Shown piece after piece: positions 23,181 through 35,859 of a stretch of 64,000 bases of DNA. The stretch is taken from the NCBI GenBank assembly GCA_947034895.1, contig OX344761.1, positions 85,449,447 through 85,513,446 on the forward strand, in the 5' to 3' direction. The notes under the pieces were generated by a model. It was not told where the DNA came from. It saw only the letters and a list, made by a program, of their open reading frames with translations, and did no database searches. This DNA comes from Rhytidiadelphus loreus. Its lineage: Eukaryota > Streptophyta > Bryopsida > Hypnales > Hylocomiaceae. Each line of letters begins with the position of its first letter. Within the stretch, counting starts at the first letter, position 1. The position numbers and the translations under genes are program-made.

Positions 23181-24639
23181 AAGAATAATAATAATAGCAT
23201 AAATATATTTTTCAATCATTCCATCCAATAGGATTTGGTAAGTTATTTATTGGTCAAGGAACTTTGATCTAAAGTTCCATTCAATCTCCAATGTCCTTTA
23301 TATAATACACTAACTTCTGAAAACCCAATCAAACACTTTATGGTTGATGTGAAGGAAAAAATTTGGGCCATTCAACCATGTGGATTGCAAGATTATTACA
23401 TTTGAAGTTTGAAAAAGAAAAATTTATTTTCACACCCTTTCAGACAAGGATAATAGACTTTGAGCCCCTCTTGGGTTAAAAAAAACTTCTCTACTCTAAA
23501 ATGAGGATTTATACTATTCATTATTACATCTTATTAGGTACACTTGTGCAAAATTTTGGAAGAAAATAAAGGGTCCATCTAAATCAATTTACAATATGAA
23601 GAGTTCAAGTAATCAAGCACTATATGTGAGTGTTTTGATCTCCACCCTTGAGACCAACATGCACAACTAGGTTCTATCAAACTAATTTCTATGGGTGAGT
23701 TGGTCTATAGCAACAAGCTACCTTCCAAACAATGTAGCTTTTTGTTATTCCTACTCTTAATGATTTCATCCACAATTGCTAAGCTTCAAAAGATGCAAAT
23801 AGTTTGATCCGTTTTGGCTATGATGATCAAAATTGAATCCCGATAATAGCAAAGCAAACAATTGAGTGAATAACTACTTTTTAAAGTCCTTTGCAAGTTC
23901 TTTCCTATTTGTGAATTGATTCTTAATTGGTTTGTTTGTTAATCTATTTTTGTTGAACGTTTCATTCTACTTTCTAAGATTCAATTACTATTTTTAGTAA
24001 GTAGATCTTTGTAAATAAAAAATATTCTTTTTAATATGCCAACCCTAATTTGTTACTTGGATAATTTCTTGGTTACTTAGCTAAACTCTTTAGTGTCTAT
24101 CTACTTATTGTTTTTACCATTCAAGTTTTATTTTATTCTTAATTGGTTAATTAGAATTTATCTTCGTAATTTATCTTTTTAACGTATGAAGGTGAAAGCA
24201 TAAATCTCCTTAAACTTCTTTGTAAATGTTATTCACAAACAAATTTTGACCATTGACTAGTTTTCCAAAATTCGTAAATATTTCTTGTTTACCTTTGAAG
24301 GTTGAAATTTACTTCCACTTTGACCTTTTTTGACTTCTACATTTACTTTGGAGACTTGATTCTATTTTAGATTATGAGAGTCCTAAAAAATATTCCTTTG
24401 GATGAATATTTATAATTTCATCCAATTTTAAAGTTAATTTTAATTCCTTCGTAACTTCTTCAATAATTAACAGTTTTTTTTATGTGTAACGTATGGTTGG
24501 AAAGCTAATAAAATTGTCTATTTGATTCTAAATTTAAAGTTTTGGTATGCAATGATTCTAAAGTCTGATATAGCAACGACCCATATTCCACCCATTTGGA
24601 AAATTGGCACCCCGCGTCCTTAAATATTTAGGGATACGG
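23181..24639. other. AT-rich intergenic DNA, no feature seen
   Basis: Only short frames; no recognisable repeat ends. Confidence 0.5.
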
Positions 24640-24720
24640 GACCCCAGTGGAAGGGGGTGCTTCCCTATCCGGATGAATTCACCCGGATAGGGATCCGGAG
24701 GACCCCTAGTAGGGATGCTC
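24640..24720. mobile_element. Truncated GAGCATCCC-ended element (right end)
   Basis: The segment ends CCCCTAGTAGGGATGCTC directly before TTA. It contains a CTATCCGGATGAATTCACCC palindrome that forms a hairpin. It is a right terminus of the same family as the next element, sharing its TTA. The left end was not found. Confidence 0.5.
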
Positions 24721-24723
24721 TTA

Positions 24724-25120
24724 GAGCATCCCCACCAATGGCTTCCCTATCCCTATCCGAATGATTTTCATCCGGATAGGGAAGAAAACTCTCCCACCAA
24801 CATTCCCTATCCCTAAAAATTTAGGGAGGAAGGGTCCGAATTCCCTAAATGGGATGATGGATAGGGAACTCAAGTGGAGTAATCCCTAAACCACTTTCCA
24901 CCTTTCCAACATGAGCTGTGCTTCATTGATTCGTGGAAGTACTATTCATTTGGCCTTGTCACTATTTCTATGGTTCCCTTTTGACTTCTCCCTACCTCTA
25001 TTTAGCAATAAGTTGAAAATTTAGGGAACTAGGAGTGGGAACTTCTCTTCCCTATCCCCATCTGTACTCCCCTTCATCCCGATGGAGATAGGGAAAGGGA
25101 AGACACTAGTGGGGATGCTC
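24724..25120. mobile_element. PIF/Harbinger-type MITE, TTA target duplication
   Basis: The termini are GAGCATCCCCACCAATGGCT and the complement of AGACACTAGTGGGGATGCTC. Both continue into CTTCCCTATCCC-like sequence for about 35 bases. TTA flanks both sides (24721-24723 and 25121-25123), the hallmark of PIF/Harbinger insertions. The interior is built from repeated CCCTATCC(C/G) words in both orientations. Non-coding. Confidence 0.7.
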
Positions 25121-25319
25121 TTAGTATATTACTCTCTTACCAACGCATACACACACTGGATGAAGGCTCTTTCAATGACGCTTTGTTGATTTTGGCTCCC
25201 TCGTCCAAAAGTTTCCTCATTTCTGAACCTGTCACTTAAGTACAAGTTTTTTACTGCAATCTTTACTATAAATTAATTGAGAAGCAAGTTACATAATGTG
25301 GGACTGATGTGATTTTTTC

Positions 25320-25582
25320 TCCAAGATCTAGTGTATTTGAGGCTCATTTCAAGAGTCCTCAACACTAAAAATCCAAGATTTGCAATGGACAGATCACCAA
25401 AAAATTTGAATAAAAAAATCATAATCATTCATTTCAAAATCAGATTTTTGATGATAAAACTAAACTTCAATTTTTTTTTTCCAGAAATACTAAATACTGA
25501 AAATATTAACTTTGTAAGGGTTTATTTAACTTCAAAGTTTTGTCCACACCAAAATTTGGTGCCTCGTGCATTTAGGGATTAA
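25320..25582. mobile_element. Truncated, inverted copy of the TTAA-flanked element
   Basis: The segment is the reverse complement of the left part of 22543-23176: TTTGAGGCTCATTTCAAGAG mirrors the AATGAGCCTCAAA block. It ends GTGCATTTAGGGA followed by TTAA at 25579-25582. The opposite end is missing. Confidence 0.55.
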
Positions 25583-27355
25583 ACTATGTATGCAACTTTC
25601 AATTCCCAGATATATACAATGAGCCCAAAAGATGCAGCCAAGCCATCCTCCTTTTCCTTCCAAAATTGATAGCCATTGATTTTTTTAATTTTAAAATCCC
25701 CTCCAATGCCGTTGTTCTTGAATATGGGATATAGATACGAGACATAGATACGGGTACCGTACAAAAGACAAATACGGATATGAATACGGATGGATTTATC
25801 CCATATCGATTGAATTGGGCCAAGTTACTCTCAAATTACAAATAGGGAGGAAACTGGTTAAGGTTAGGGTTTGGGTGGTTCATGCCCCTTTTTGTTTCCT
25901 ATTGTACCCCTTTTGAAAAAGTTGACAACAAATGGGATGTTGCCACATGTCCCCCCTTGAAAATCCACTTTTGTTTTGGTTAGAAATTGCATTTCCTCAC
26001 AATCAATGTACTCAAAAGATGCATTTCCACATTAACAATCTTGTGACATGTGCTTCCAAAGCTTGGGTGATCATTGTCTAAGCTTATCACAGATGCCTAA
26101 AATGCATGTGCAAAACCAGCTAAGGCAACAAAATTCTCTCAAAAGCATAGAGAATCATCATGTATTTATAAAAGTCAAGTAGTGCCTTAATTGAATTATT
26201 GAAAATGGCAACAAGCAAATAACAATAAGGGTAGAGTAAACTTATCAATCACTACACATGCAAAATTCAAATACTTCTCCATAATAAAATAGAGACTTCA
26301 ATGCTCTTAAATTTGGCATGATTATCAAATGTCATGTTAAGATTCACCTTAAAAAACAGAATGCAAAAAGACTTCTTCCTACAAATTTTATTGCAATTTT
26401 AAAACAATGAGGCTAAAATCTAATTAACCCAGTAACGCCGGCAACGCCATTCTCTGGCGTTTAGGTGACTGTCTGCCACTTGTAGAGGGAGATTCCAAGC
26501 ATTTTTTCATCCAATTCTTTTTTCTTGATCTTTCACAAAGAATTGTGAAGAGTACCTAATTCTCTTTGTAGTCTTGTCAGTGTTTATCTTCACGTGGATA
26601 AGAAATAAGTAAAAAAAACGGATTATAAAATATACTACTTTTAATGTAATATGGGAAGTTGTTGCTTCTTGCTTTAAATTTGAAATTTCTCCCCCAAAAC
26701 AATATTTTTTGAGTTTGAGCCCAACTAACAAAATGAAGGACTCCTATTCTAGTTTCTACTCCAATTGGAATTTTGGAAAAATTCTTAATATTGAATACTT
26801 TATTGCAATCTGAACTTTAGATGTATTTTTGATGTCTTCTACATTCTAATTATAGAAGGACATGGAATTTGGGTTTACACCATGATGTTTGTCACTGTAA
26901 TGCACACCCATGGTAAAATTTTCAGATTTTTTGAAATAATTTTCTATTTGATATGATTTTTCTTCATTTTTTCTTCAAAATTTATCATAAAAAACAATTT
27001 TCTTCAAAAAAATCTAAAAATTCTGTGAAGTAAAGAAGACATGTAGTTTCATCTCTGAAAAATAAATATAAAAAATTTCAAACATATCTAGTTCAAAAAT
27101 GGCAACAAACTGAGTAAAGGGCATCAAGGTTTAAAACCGGTGGTTTTAAGTCCGTCCTTTAAGGTTTAAAATTTCCTTACAGCCATTACCCACACAGTGT
27201 GCGATCACACACTTCTTGAGGCATGGTCTACGGTTTAGCCATGCGATGGGCACCCTAAACCGTAAATTCGAATCTACGAGGGTTCTTTCAAAGATATCTG
27301 CTTTTACTCAATCGTTGGTGAAGATTTGTTCAAACCCTAATCCGAGAATGAGACT
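25583..27355. other. AT-rich intergenic DNA
   Basis: No gene recognised. A small perfect hairpin, AACGCCA-TTCTC-TGGCGTT, lies near 26444-26462. Composition becomes more GC-rich from about 27120, approaching the broken coding locus. Confidence 0.45.
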
Positions 27356-27368
27356 GTGCATTCAGTTA

Positions 27369-28340
27369 TGGAGTCAAATAATCGCCTTGTTCTGACATTA
27401 TGCTCCACCGAAGGGTCCAGCTTTCTTTACAGCATCGTCTTCCCCTCCGGACAGACCATGTTCCAGGATGAAGTATTCTACCGCAGCATTACCTCATTCG
27501 CCTACATTGATGCAGTGGCCCACTTTAAGTTAGACGCTGGAACTTGAGCAGCCGACCGATGGGATAGGAATAAAATTTTGTTTCAAAAGTGCAAGTGCTG
27601 TGCGGAGTGGTTATGCGGTGATTGGGACGGTAGCTGTCCCGGTGTTTGAATCTGTACGGTAAATGGCAGGTTTACTCTACATGGAAATGACACCAGATGG
27701 AAATGTCAGCAGAGAAATATGTTTTATGATACAACGAGAAAGAATAAGGCATTGATAACATATCACAGCGGGTGCAGGAATCACTTATAACAGCGTAAAC
27801 GGGATCATTGACGGTCATGTCGTACAGTAACTGCTGAAATATTATACAAGCTTTCTCCCAAACATTTTTGAGAAGTCACTGGTCTTCATGAACTACTGGT
27901 GCCCTGACAAACCAGATCACTGTCGCATAGCCCCCTATCGCGACTGCACATCTCTGCTGGTCACCAACCCTGAAACTGGAAGCCGCTGCAAACATCAGTG
28001 GATTTTCCGTCGGTCCTCAGGTTTATCCGTAGCCAGCTTGTAAATCCAGAACACCTGATTCATACAAACATGCACGGTAATGAGCTCATGATATTGTATT
28101 GCCTTCCGAAGTACCGTTCGGAGAGCACTTCAGAACTGTTTAAAAGCATAAGGTCACTAATGCCTCCTCCACTAACTCGTTTCAACCTAGAAAGCATGCC
28201 AGTCATTATGCCTGAGACCACTAGCAACCTATGCTCGGAGGTCACGTGACATACACAGGAGGAACAAAGAGGCAAACAATCTCCGGTTTAAGCCCGTGCC
28301 GGGATTCGGAGACATTTGAGTTTCATTAGCGGAAAGACAA
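27369..28340 (+). pseudogene. Broken, unrecognised protein-coding locus
   Basis: Several plus-strand frames with normal-looking codon use follow one another but do not join without breaks. From ATG 27369 a frame containing FPSGQTMFQDEVFYRSITSF ends at a stop near 27545. A frame one base off continues with SAVRSGYAVIGTVAVPVFES to a stop at about 27661. From about 27770 a frame with an internal TAA includes VFMNYWCPDKPDHCRIAPYR. From 27998 a third frame has ELMILYCLPKYRSESTSELF and, after another shift, ends in GGTKRQTISGLSP near 28340. I do not recognise the family. The order and lack of introns suggest a single-exon gene or processed copy of about 300 residues, inactivated by frameshifts and stops. 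A live intron-containing gene is less likely but not excluded. Confidence 0.4.
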
Positions 28341-28677
28341 GGTTAAGCTTCGGCAGAGTATGGCAAAAGGATGAAATACAAGCTCAACTATCTCAAATTA
28401 TAATACTCGTTGATTATTCTTGCGACCAGGGTGTGAGCAACCGAGTATGTGTTGATAACATGGTCTACTGCTGAGAAATCGAAGGAAAGAACGACAACAT
28501 CGAGCACGGAGCACAAGCAATCCATCTGGCAGTCTGAAATTCATAAAACAATTGAATGCGGATTAGGTCAAGGAGACAAGAAGAACCGATTCCACGGTGA
28601 TCGGAGTGAGCAAACGCTATCGGCCAAAGAGGGAAAATAAGAGAAACCCTAAAGAAAAGAAGCGCATTTAAAGGTAC

Positions 28678-28782
28678 CAAGGCAAAGACATGCGCAACGA
28701 CGAGAGCCGACACGACGAGCGGCATCCAGGACAGAGATCCCGGTGTGCCGCTGCCAGGCATGACTCCTCCTTGCTGCGCCAT
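28678..28782 (-). CDS. Candidate first coding exon of a small membrane protein (partial)
   Basis: The minus-strand ATG at 28782 opens a 35-codon exon, MAQQGGVMPGSGTPGSLSWM then PLVVSALVVAHVFAL, ending in phase 0 at a GTACCT donor (28677). The second half is one hydrophobic helix, so a small single- or two-pass membrane protein is plausible. The presumed leader above it (28783-29040) is GC-rich like other 5' UTRs here. The following exon was not found between 27.3 and 28.6 kb, so the gene is incomplete or the exon call is wrong. Confidence 0.4.
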
Positions 28783-29049
28783 CGTCAATCGTCGCTTCCT
28801 GACTTTGCCTGGCTGCCTCTCTCTGTACACTGATACAAAAGGCGATATAATGCAAGAAAGCTCTGTCTCTTCAAGCATCCAACGCTCCGACCATCATTTT
28901 TTTCGCAAGAACATCGTCCCCTTGCCTCCAGCGAACAATCCTCGCATCGGCACTGCCGTGGCGACCACTTCAACCTGTCACAACTTACTTTCGACCTATC
29001 GTTCACGATTTCGACCTCTTCCTTTTCTTTTCCTTGAGATCCGATAATA

Positions 29050-32000
29050 GTCTATTATTACAAAGGATAAAAGAAGAACGCCCAGATATAAGGTAAAACG
29101 GCCCATCATGGGCTAGGAGTTTGCCCTCATGTCAATGCTGAATTTCTTTTTAAAATTCCCACACAAAGACAAGTGTGAGAAATGACAAGAGCAATTGAAA
29201 TTATATTTTTTTTGACAAAGTATGAATTTGTTATGAATTTTTGAAGTGTGCTGCCCAAAAGAGTCTCTACACTACTGTAAGTTGGATTTTCCCTTATTCT
29301 AAAGTCAAGACCCAAGGTTACTAGTGTAGGGATTCTTTGGGAAAGGTCTATTTGTCTATCTTCTAAGTATCTAAGGTCACTTTAAAAGTAGGTTATAATA
29401 GGAAAATAATGTATTTATTTTTCAATTAATTTCAAGATGCTTTAATTTAATCTACTTGATATTGGCAATTGGACACTACACAATATATTGCCCAATTATA
29501 CAATAAATCGAATTGGACTCCCTTGATTTCTAAATCACTAGCCAATTGGACGCAATCACAAGGCTTGTTGACAATGCCACAAGTAAATTGGACCAATTCA
29601 TAACTAGCAATTTCTCTTTTAGTAACAATACAATACAACTCACCACAAATGATCAAATTGTTAGAATTGATTCATTAGTTTGTTGCTAAATCTAGTAACT
29701 TGCTAGCCGGTTCTCAGGTACAACTAGCCTGGTTTTCAACCTCTTTCAACTAGACTCAATGATCTACAAGCCTAACAATTTGATAATTTCTATAAACCAT
29801 TAGACACTACAATTTGTTGTAGACAAATTCTAGGCTAATCGCTCAATTACAACTTACACAACAATAAATCAATAATATCAACACACACACACACACATTA
29901 AATAAAGAAAATGGCCATTTAATACATTCAATTTAATTTCTTCTTCAATCACTTTTAAATAGTAAACAACTTATCTTAAGTATTGCTAGTTTGACTTCTA
30001 TGCTTGCCCGACTCCTTCGTCCATCCAACAAGTCTACTTTTTAGTCCTACTCGGACTATAATTATAATTTCAATCTTCTTCAATCATTCCAATAGTTTAT
30101 CAACTTCCATGCTACCTGACTCAGCTGTCAACTAGGTAGCTTCACTTCTAAGTCCTTCCTGGACTTCGCCATTTGTAAAATTGACAACTTGATTTGCCAA
30201 GTCAATTTGCCAATTTTACTTGCCAGCGGTCGACTTTAAAAAAATGCTCTCCTAGACTTCTCACAAGCTAGTGGCATAAACTAATAATTGGTGATTTGTA
30301 TACAATAGGGATCTACGGATCGACAAGGTGCTAACACAAATACAATTTCAGCCATCTCACACAAGGCAAATTGCACATATATAATCACAATGACAATATT
30401 TAAATTTCTAAAAGAGGAATCAATTGAAAGAATATACAAGTACAAACCGCCAATGAGCCATATACAAAAAATAGACATTGATATGAACTAAAAACTTAAG
30501 TCCAATGTACCTAGCTATATAGCTTCTTGAAAAATTGCACGACAACTAGTCTAAGCTTTGATCCTAAAAGACACCTAACCAAATTGCCACCCTTCCAAAC
30601 TTGCCCAATTAACCTAGTTCAAATCTAATTTAAAAGCCCTTTTTATATTACTGTAAACTATTTGACATCTTGTCTTTTTACAACTAAATTGAAACAATTT
30701 GACCCTACCAAAAAAACGGTAAAAGGAAAAATGACAAATTATGGAAAGTGATTATGACTACAACTACCTTAAAATCAACAAAAACTATATCCATAATGCT
30801 CATATTACTCACCTAAAGTAGTCATAATATTTTCTAATGCAGAAGGACTAAATTTGTCACTTCCTACAATGAATTCACATTGAAAAATTGGAAGTTTCTA
30901 TTGAGGTCACTAATCACTCCATTACTAAAACATTGATTGTAGCCCAAATCTCATTTAGTGAAAAAAATTCATGATGGGGGCATTTCCTAGGGTTTGTCAT
31001 GGGTCTTTTGACCTTAATGGGTTGTTCACCTTAATCCTTAAGTGCCTTGATTCATTTGGATACACCAAAAAGATTGCTAAATTGGCAATGTGATGATCTT
31101 GTACAGTTGCAAAATTTTCTTGAGTGGTCACTAAATTGCCCACACAATATTAACCCCTTCAATCTCAAGGTCATTTTTTCATCAATAAACACTTAAAATT
31201 GCCATTTTCAATGCAAACAACAAAAAAATATAAACATTTTTTTCTTTTGCACATTCAACTGTAGAATCTTGCACTAGACTACCATGAGAATGTATGGAAG
31301 AAATTTCAAAAACTTTGATTGTATCGATCATAAGATATAAGCATTTAAATTGAAGAAAACTAGTCTTTTTGTTCTTAGCCCGATTAGACTATAAGGCTTT
31401 GAATCCTCTTAACTTAATATTTTTGTACTCCAAATGGTGAATTAAAATTTTGTTATGTATAAGAATTGAGTTGAAAATACGGGAAAAAAATTCACCTCCC
31501 CCCATGATATTCATTCTTTAAAATTTTTAAAGCTAAAGTAGATACAAGATAGTAGGAAAAAACTAAATTGTTCATAGCTTTGAGATGGAATTAAAACACA
31601 CTAATCCCAATGGAGAGATTATTGTAGAAAAAACACAAGATGGAACATGACACCAATTGATTTTGTCTTCATACTATTATATTTCTTGATGTGTAACTCC
31701 AATGATTGATTTGATTGAAGATTTGTATTGCCATGGCTAAAGCGTAGATTTCATATCAACAATAGCAAAGACTAGTGTAGCATGAGCAATGTGTGGGTGA
31801 CCCCTATAGAGTGTACATGAAGAAATCTACTAAACTTTCTTGAATGGTATGTCGTGGCTATAGTTTCCCCTAATTTTGTTTTTTGTTTTCAAAGTTGACA
31901 TTGTTTGTCACTACTTTGAATATTACAGCTAGTGCATTGAGTTTAGTATTTATGGATTCTTATGTTGTGCCTACACAAAGTAGGAATCATGTTGTGGGGG

Positions 32001-32716
32001 CAATTTTGTATTGAAAATTTTACAGAAAACACATGCCCTAATTTTTGGAGGTTCCTTCCTATGATTGACTATTGAGCACACATGCATGTGTATATTATTG
32101 GTTTCAATTATTTCTTGGTCTATTTTGACAACCCAATTTCAATTGTGCTTTTCCATCATTGAACCTAGACATTGGTTGCTTTGAATTCCAAGTGCTTGAA
32201 TGTGTTGCATGTTGTGTTGCATAGAATTCATTTTAGAAATTGTGGTATTGCATTGGTTCTCATTGTTGTCTCATCTTCTTGGTTTCTATTATTGTCTCAC
32301 CCTAAACAAGAATTTCTAGATTCTGATTTGTGTTACTAGCAAATAGGAACTAAACCGTGGAGGTAGTTTTGTATAGAAAATCGTGTCTTCAATACATATC
32401 CTATGTTTTGGGGGTAACCTATTATGATTTTGGCTATTGTGTATACATGGTTTCATATCTTAAATTGGTTTAAGATATTTCATGGTTTATTTTCAATGAG
32501 GAGTTTTACTTCTGTTTTCTCATTATTAGCCTAAAAATTGGTTCATTTCAATTTTAAGTACTTAAATGTGTTGCATGTTGTTTTGTGTTGCTCTTGGAAC
32601 TTGTACTGAAAATTGTGGTATTGCATTATTTGTTTCATGATTATTATCACATAATTCTAATATATTTTTTCTTCTTCATATCTTGTGTTCATATTCAAAT
32701 TCCCAAAATGCAAGCC
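29050..32716. other. AT-rich intergenic DNA
   Basis: No gene recognised. A (CA)n microsatellite lies at about 29880-29897. The word CAATTGGAC recurs at 29465-29600. TTAACCCCTTCAATCTCAAGG near 31142 resembles a left end of the TTAA family, followed by an inverted relative of the 8.5-kb/11.5-kb repeat (31200-31390). Confidence 0.45.
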
Positions 32717-33271
32717 CTAGGGAGGACACTCCCCACGTTTTAACAACCCACGTGCGGCGGAAAAAGTAATACATGTAATACAACAATAAATTTAATTTAA
32801 AAAAAAAATTATGGATAGATTTTACTACTTTAAAATTTTATGTTTTGAATTATTGGTATTTTTTTATGCTAACAGTAATTAGTTATAAATTTTTTAAGAA
32901 ATAAGATACACTGTAAAGCTGAAAATAACTTTCACACCTCTATATTATATAAGAAAAAAAATTCTATAGAATAGCTTTCTATCGAAAGTTTATTTTGGTT
33001 GAATATTGATGCAATAGTCATCTTGATGTGAGCTCTATAAATATTTTAGTTGGAAAATATGCCATTTTAGTTCATTTTTTAACCCTTTCTAGACAATATA
33101 TCTTAAGTTATTTGGAATTGAAATTTTTGTCAATAGAAACCTTTAGTCATTGTTAAACAAAGCTCAAAATTTTAGGATGAAATTATAGTTTATTCAAAAG
33201 TAAATAGGGGGTCAAAAAATCACTCCGCCACACGTGGGTACCCCAAATGTAGTGAGAGTGTCCTCCCCTAG
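32717..33271. mobile_element. Mutator-like MITE, 9-bp flanking repeat
   Basis: Inverted ends of about 48 bp read CTAGGGAGGACACTCCC then AACCCACGTGCGGCGGA on the left. On the right the complement reads CTAGGGGAGGACACTCTC then TACCCACGTGTGGCGGA. The flanks ATGCAAGCC (32708-32716) and ATGTAAGCA (33272-33280) match at 7 of 9 bases, as an aged 9-bp Mutator-type target duplication would. Interior AT-rich, no transposase. Confidence 0.65.
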
Positions 33272-35039
33272 ATGTAAGCATGTCTTTTATTTTCTAAACA
33301 TAGCCTAAGGTGGAAGACTTTCTATCTTTAATCTTTGTATTTGACCTTTTTTTCTTTACTTTTTTTCTTCTTATAACAAAGGAAGGATCTCCAAAATTGC
33401 CTACCTTTTCCAATTCAAAGTAATTATATAAGGGTATAAAATACTATGAATTAGAAAATTAGGTAATAATAGGGACCATTTAAATAGGGTACGGTGAGTC
33501 ATCAAAAAGTCCCTTAGAATAATACCCCTTTGCTATAAATTGTATCCAAAAAAACCTATAGAGTGACCCCTTCAAGATTAAGAATAAATGGGGAAATTGA
33601 AGCTCCCATGTAGAAGTGAGCTAGAATGAAAACTAACCTTGAGTTCTAGCTTGTGTACCAATTCAATTTGTTCAGCAAGAATGGACAATATTCAGTGACA
33701 AAGGGTTAAGCCAAACAAAATGATGCTTGCTACAACAATATAGAATGTAAGGTCAATCAGTTTCAAATTGGAAGATAAAGACAAGCTACACAAAGAGCAA
33801 TGAGGTAGGAACATAACTTACAAGTTAGATAAGAGCTATTCCTTCCGCTTTATTGTTAAATATTTGAATTTCTAGGGGGTTCTTTGTGCCTTTGCAATAA
33901 TGGCCTTTAGATCTAGACGCCACTTGCCTCTTCCTACCATTTCATTTCCAATATAGGGCTGGTTTTACACCAAAAATGAAGGGCTACAAAATTGAGAAGT
34001 CTCTATATAAAGTCCCTTGTTTGCCATTGAGAAGTCCTCCTTTAGAGGTCAAGAACTTTGGATTAGTGTAAACAACTAATATAGAATGAAATGGCAAAAA
34101 AAGGATTATGATTTTAAAATTTAAATGCAAAAGAAAAATATTAAAAAATAGATAGTGTTTTTCAACAAGGACATACTCCCTCAATTTCAATCAAACCTAC
34201 CTCTTTCCAATGGACTTGCCTATAATTCTACCTAGGGTCTCATAATATTAGAATTTTTGTTGCCAATTACATAAAAAGTGCATTCCAAGTCATTGGACCT
34301 TCTTGGAAATTTGTGAACTTTCATTTCATGGTAGTAAACCATTTTTTAAGGACTTTTTGATTTTAGCCAATGAAAACCTTCAGAAAGTTGGCCCCATCAC
34401 TTCTAGATTTGGTGTGAAAATCCTAAGTTAACTCAAAGTAAGATAAGGTAGAAATGCCTATGTATAACGGTTTTTTTAGTCCCACTATCTCAATGGTGAA
34501 ATGACTAAATGTTTTGATAAGTTTACAAGCAAGCTCAAGAAAAATATAACTCAAGTGGTTTTATTATTTTTTGACATTCTAATAATAATTTACAAATTCT
34601 CAAAGATGAGAACATAGGTACCCTATATATAATACTAGTTTTAACTTGAAAAAACTCCCTTGAAGTACAAAATGCCTCAACACTCATTGATTGCTTCGAA
34701 AATCTCTTCACCTCCCATTGGTTGCTATTGGAAAGTTGTGGTCATTGAGAGTAATGGAATTGTTCATTCAAGTTCATCTTTTAGGTATCAGAGAACCCAA
34801 AGTGTCACAATTGGATGTGCTTACATCAACAACACCTAATTGTGATTCATTTGTTAAACCATAACATCTAAATTCTTGCCTAAAAAATATAGACTCTATA
34901 CATGAAAGCCTATGGTCAATAATAGGTATCCTTTATTTCTAGCCCTTTAAAAATTCTTAGTTCATTTATACATAGTCCAAGGAATTCATTTTAGTGAATC
35001 TAAATCCCCTTGTAAATTATGATAATCACTTATATTACA
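33272..35039. other. AT-rich intergenic DNA, no feature seen
   Basis: Only short frames without family resemblance. Confidence 0.5.
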
Positions 35040-35340
35040 TTAACCCCTAAAGAACCAAACTCCATTTTTTGGCAACATAGCAATTTTAGATAGCTCACTA
35101 CAAATGGAATTTTTATTTTTTTCCTTTGAAATTTTCACATAACATGTTCCCAAGGAGTAGCTTTAAGGCCCAACAATTTTCATAACTTTTGACTACATGG
35201 TTAAAAAGTTATTGTATGATATGTAATTTTCAAATCTAGATTTATATATATGTGGAAAGCTTTAAATCATTCCATTTTGATTAATGAGATGAAAGTTATG
35301 ACAAGTTCCCCCTAAAGTGGGGTTGTTTGACTAACCCCTA
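35040..35340. mobile_element. Left part of a TTAA-flanked element
   Basis: TTAA at 35040-35043 is followed by CCCCTAAAGAACC and by the body shared with 10701-10880 and 17511-17700 (TTTTTTGGCAACATAGCAAT, AGGAGTAGCTTTAAGGCCC, TTTTGACTACATGGTT). No paired right terminus is seen. At 35332 another CTAACCCCTAAAGGACC, a left-type end, begins. Confidence 0.55.
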
Positions 35341-35687
35341 AAGGACCATTGTCCCTTCGGAGGACAAATGGGATTTCGGGCATGTACCTACGGGTATACA
35401 AATTCATAAGATTTTCTAAAACTTGTATTGAAGGTGAAGAATTGAGAGAGCTACATGGGGTTATAATTTTTTTGTCGTTTGGACCTTCTAGCAAAAAGTT
35501 ATAGACATTTTTTTACAAAGTAGGGGAGGAGGGGCAGGTCGGGCAAGGTATGTGGCCACTGGGAGGCAGTTGATTGATTACAGGGCAGCGAAGATGGGCA
35601 ATATGTCGGATAGGAGGGGAGAGGGGGCCAAATTGTGGCCCGTTCTGACAGGTCATGTGGAAAAGGGGTCGATTTGTGTTGACAACC

Positions 35688-35852
35688 CTACGCAAGTTGT
35701 GGCACCTTCAAGTACCCTACGTAGCTTCCTGCATTGAATGGTGACCAGGAGTACCTTCCAATATTAGCAATAGGGTGGTCACAGGCGACATCCGCAAGCA
35801 CCGCATTTGCGTTAATGCCACCTCCACCGTGAAGAACGTAGTCAATGTTCAT
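35688..35852 (-). CDS. Candidate small ORF, 54 aa, unrecognised
   Basis: The minus-strand frame from ATG 35852 to TAG 35688 includes LHGGGGINANAVLADVACDH and IANIGRYSWSPFNAG. It reads like real protein and sits in a locally GC-rich island (35520-35870) within AT-rich DNA. I do not recognise the family, and the frame may be one exon or the remnant of a larger gene. The plus-strand frame over the same bases looks less protein-like. Confidence 0.3.
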   Translation of the reverse strand: MNIDYVLHGGGGINANAVLADVACDHPIANIGRYSWSPFNAGSYVGYLKVPQLA

Positions 35853-35859
35853 GAAGGAA

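Noticed and set aside
28745..29047. 100-codon plus-strand open frame
   Set aside because: It overlaps the better-supported minus-strand start exon and leader at 28678-28782 and has no family resemblance.
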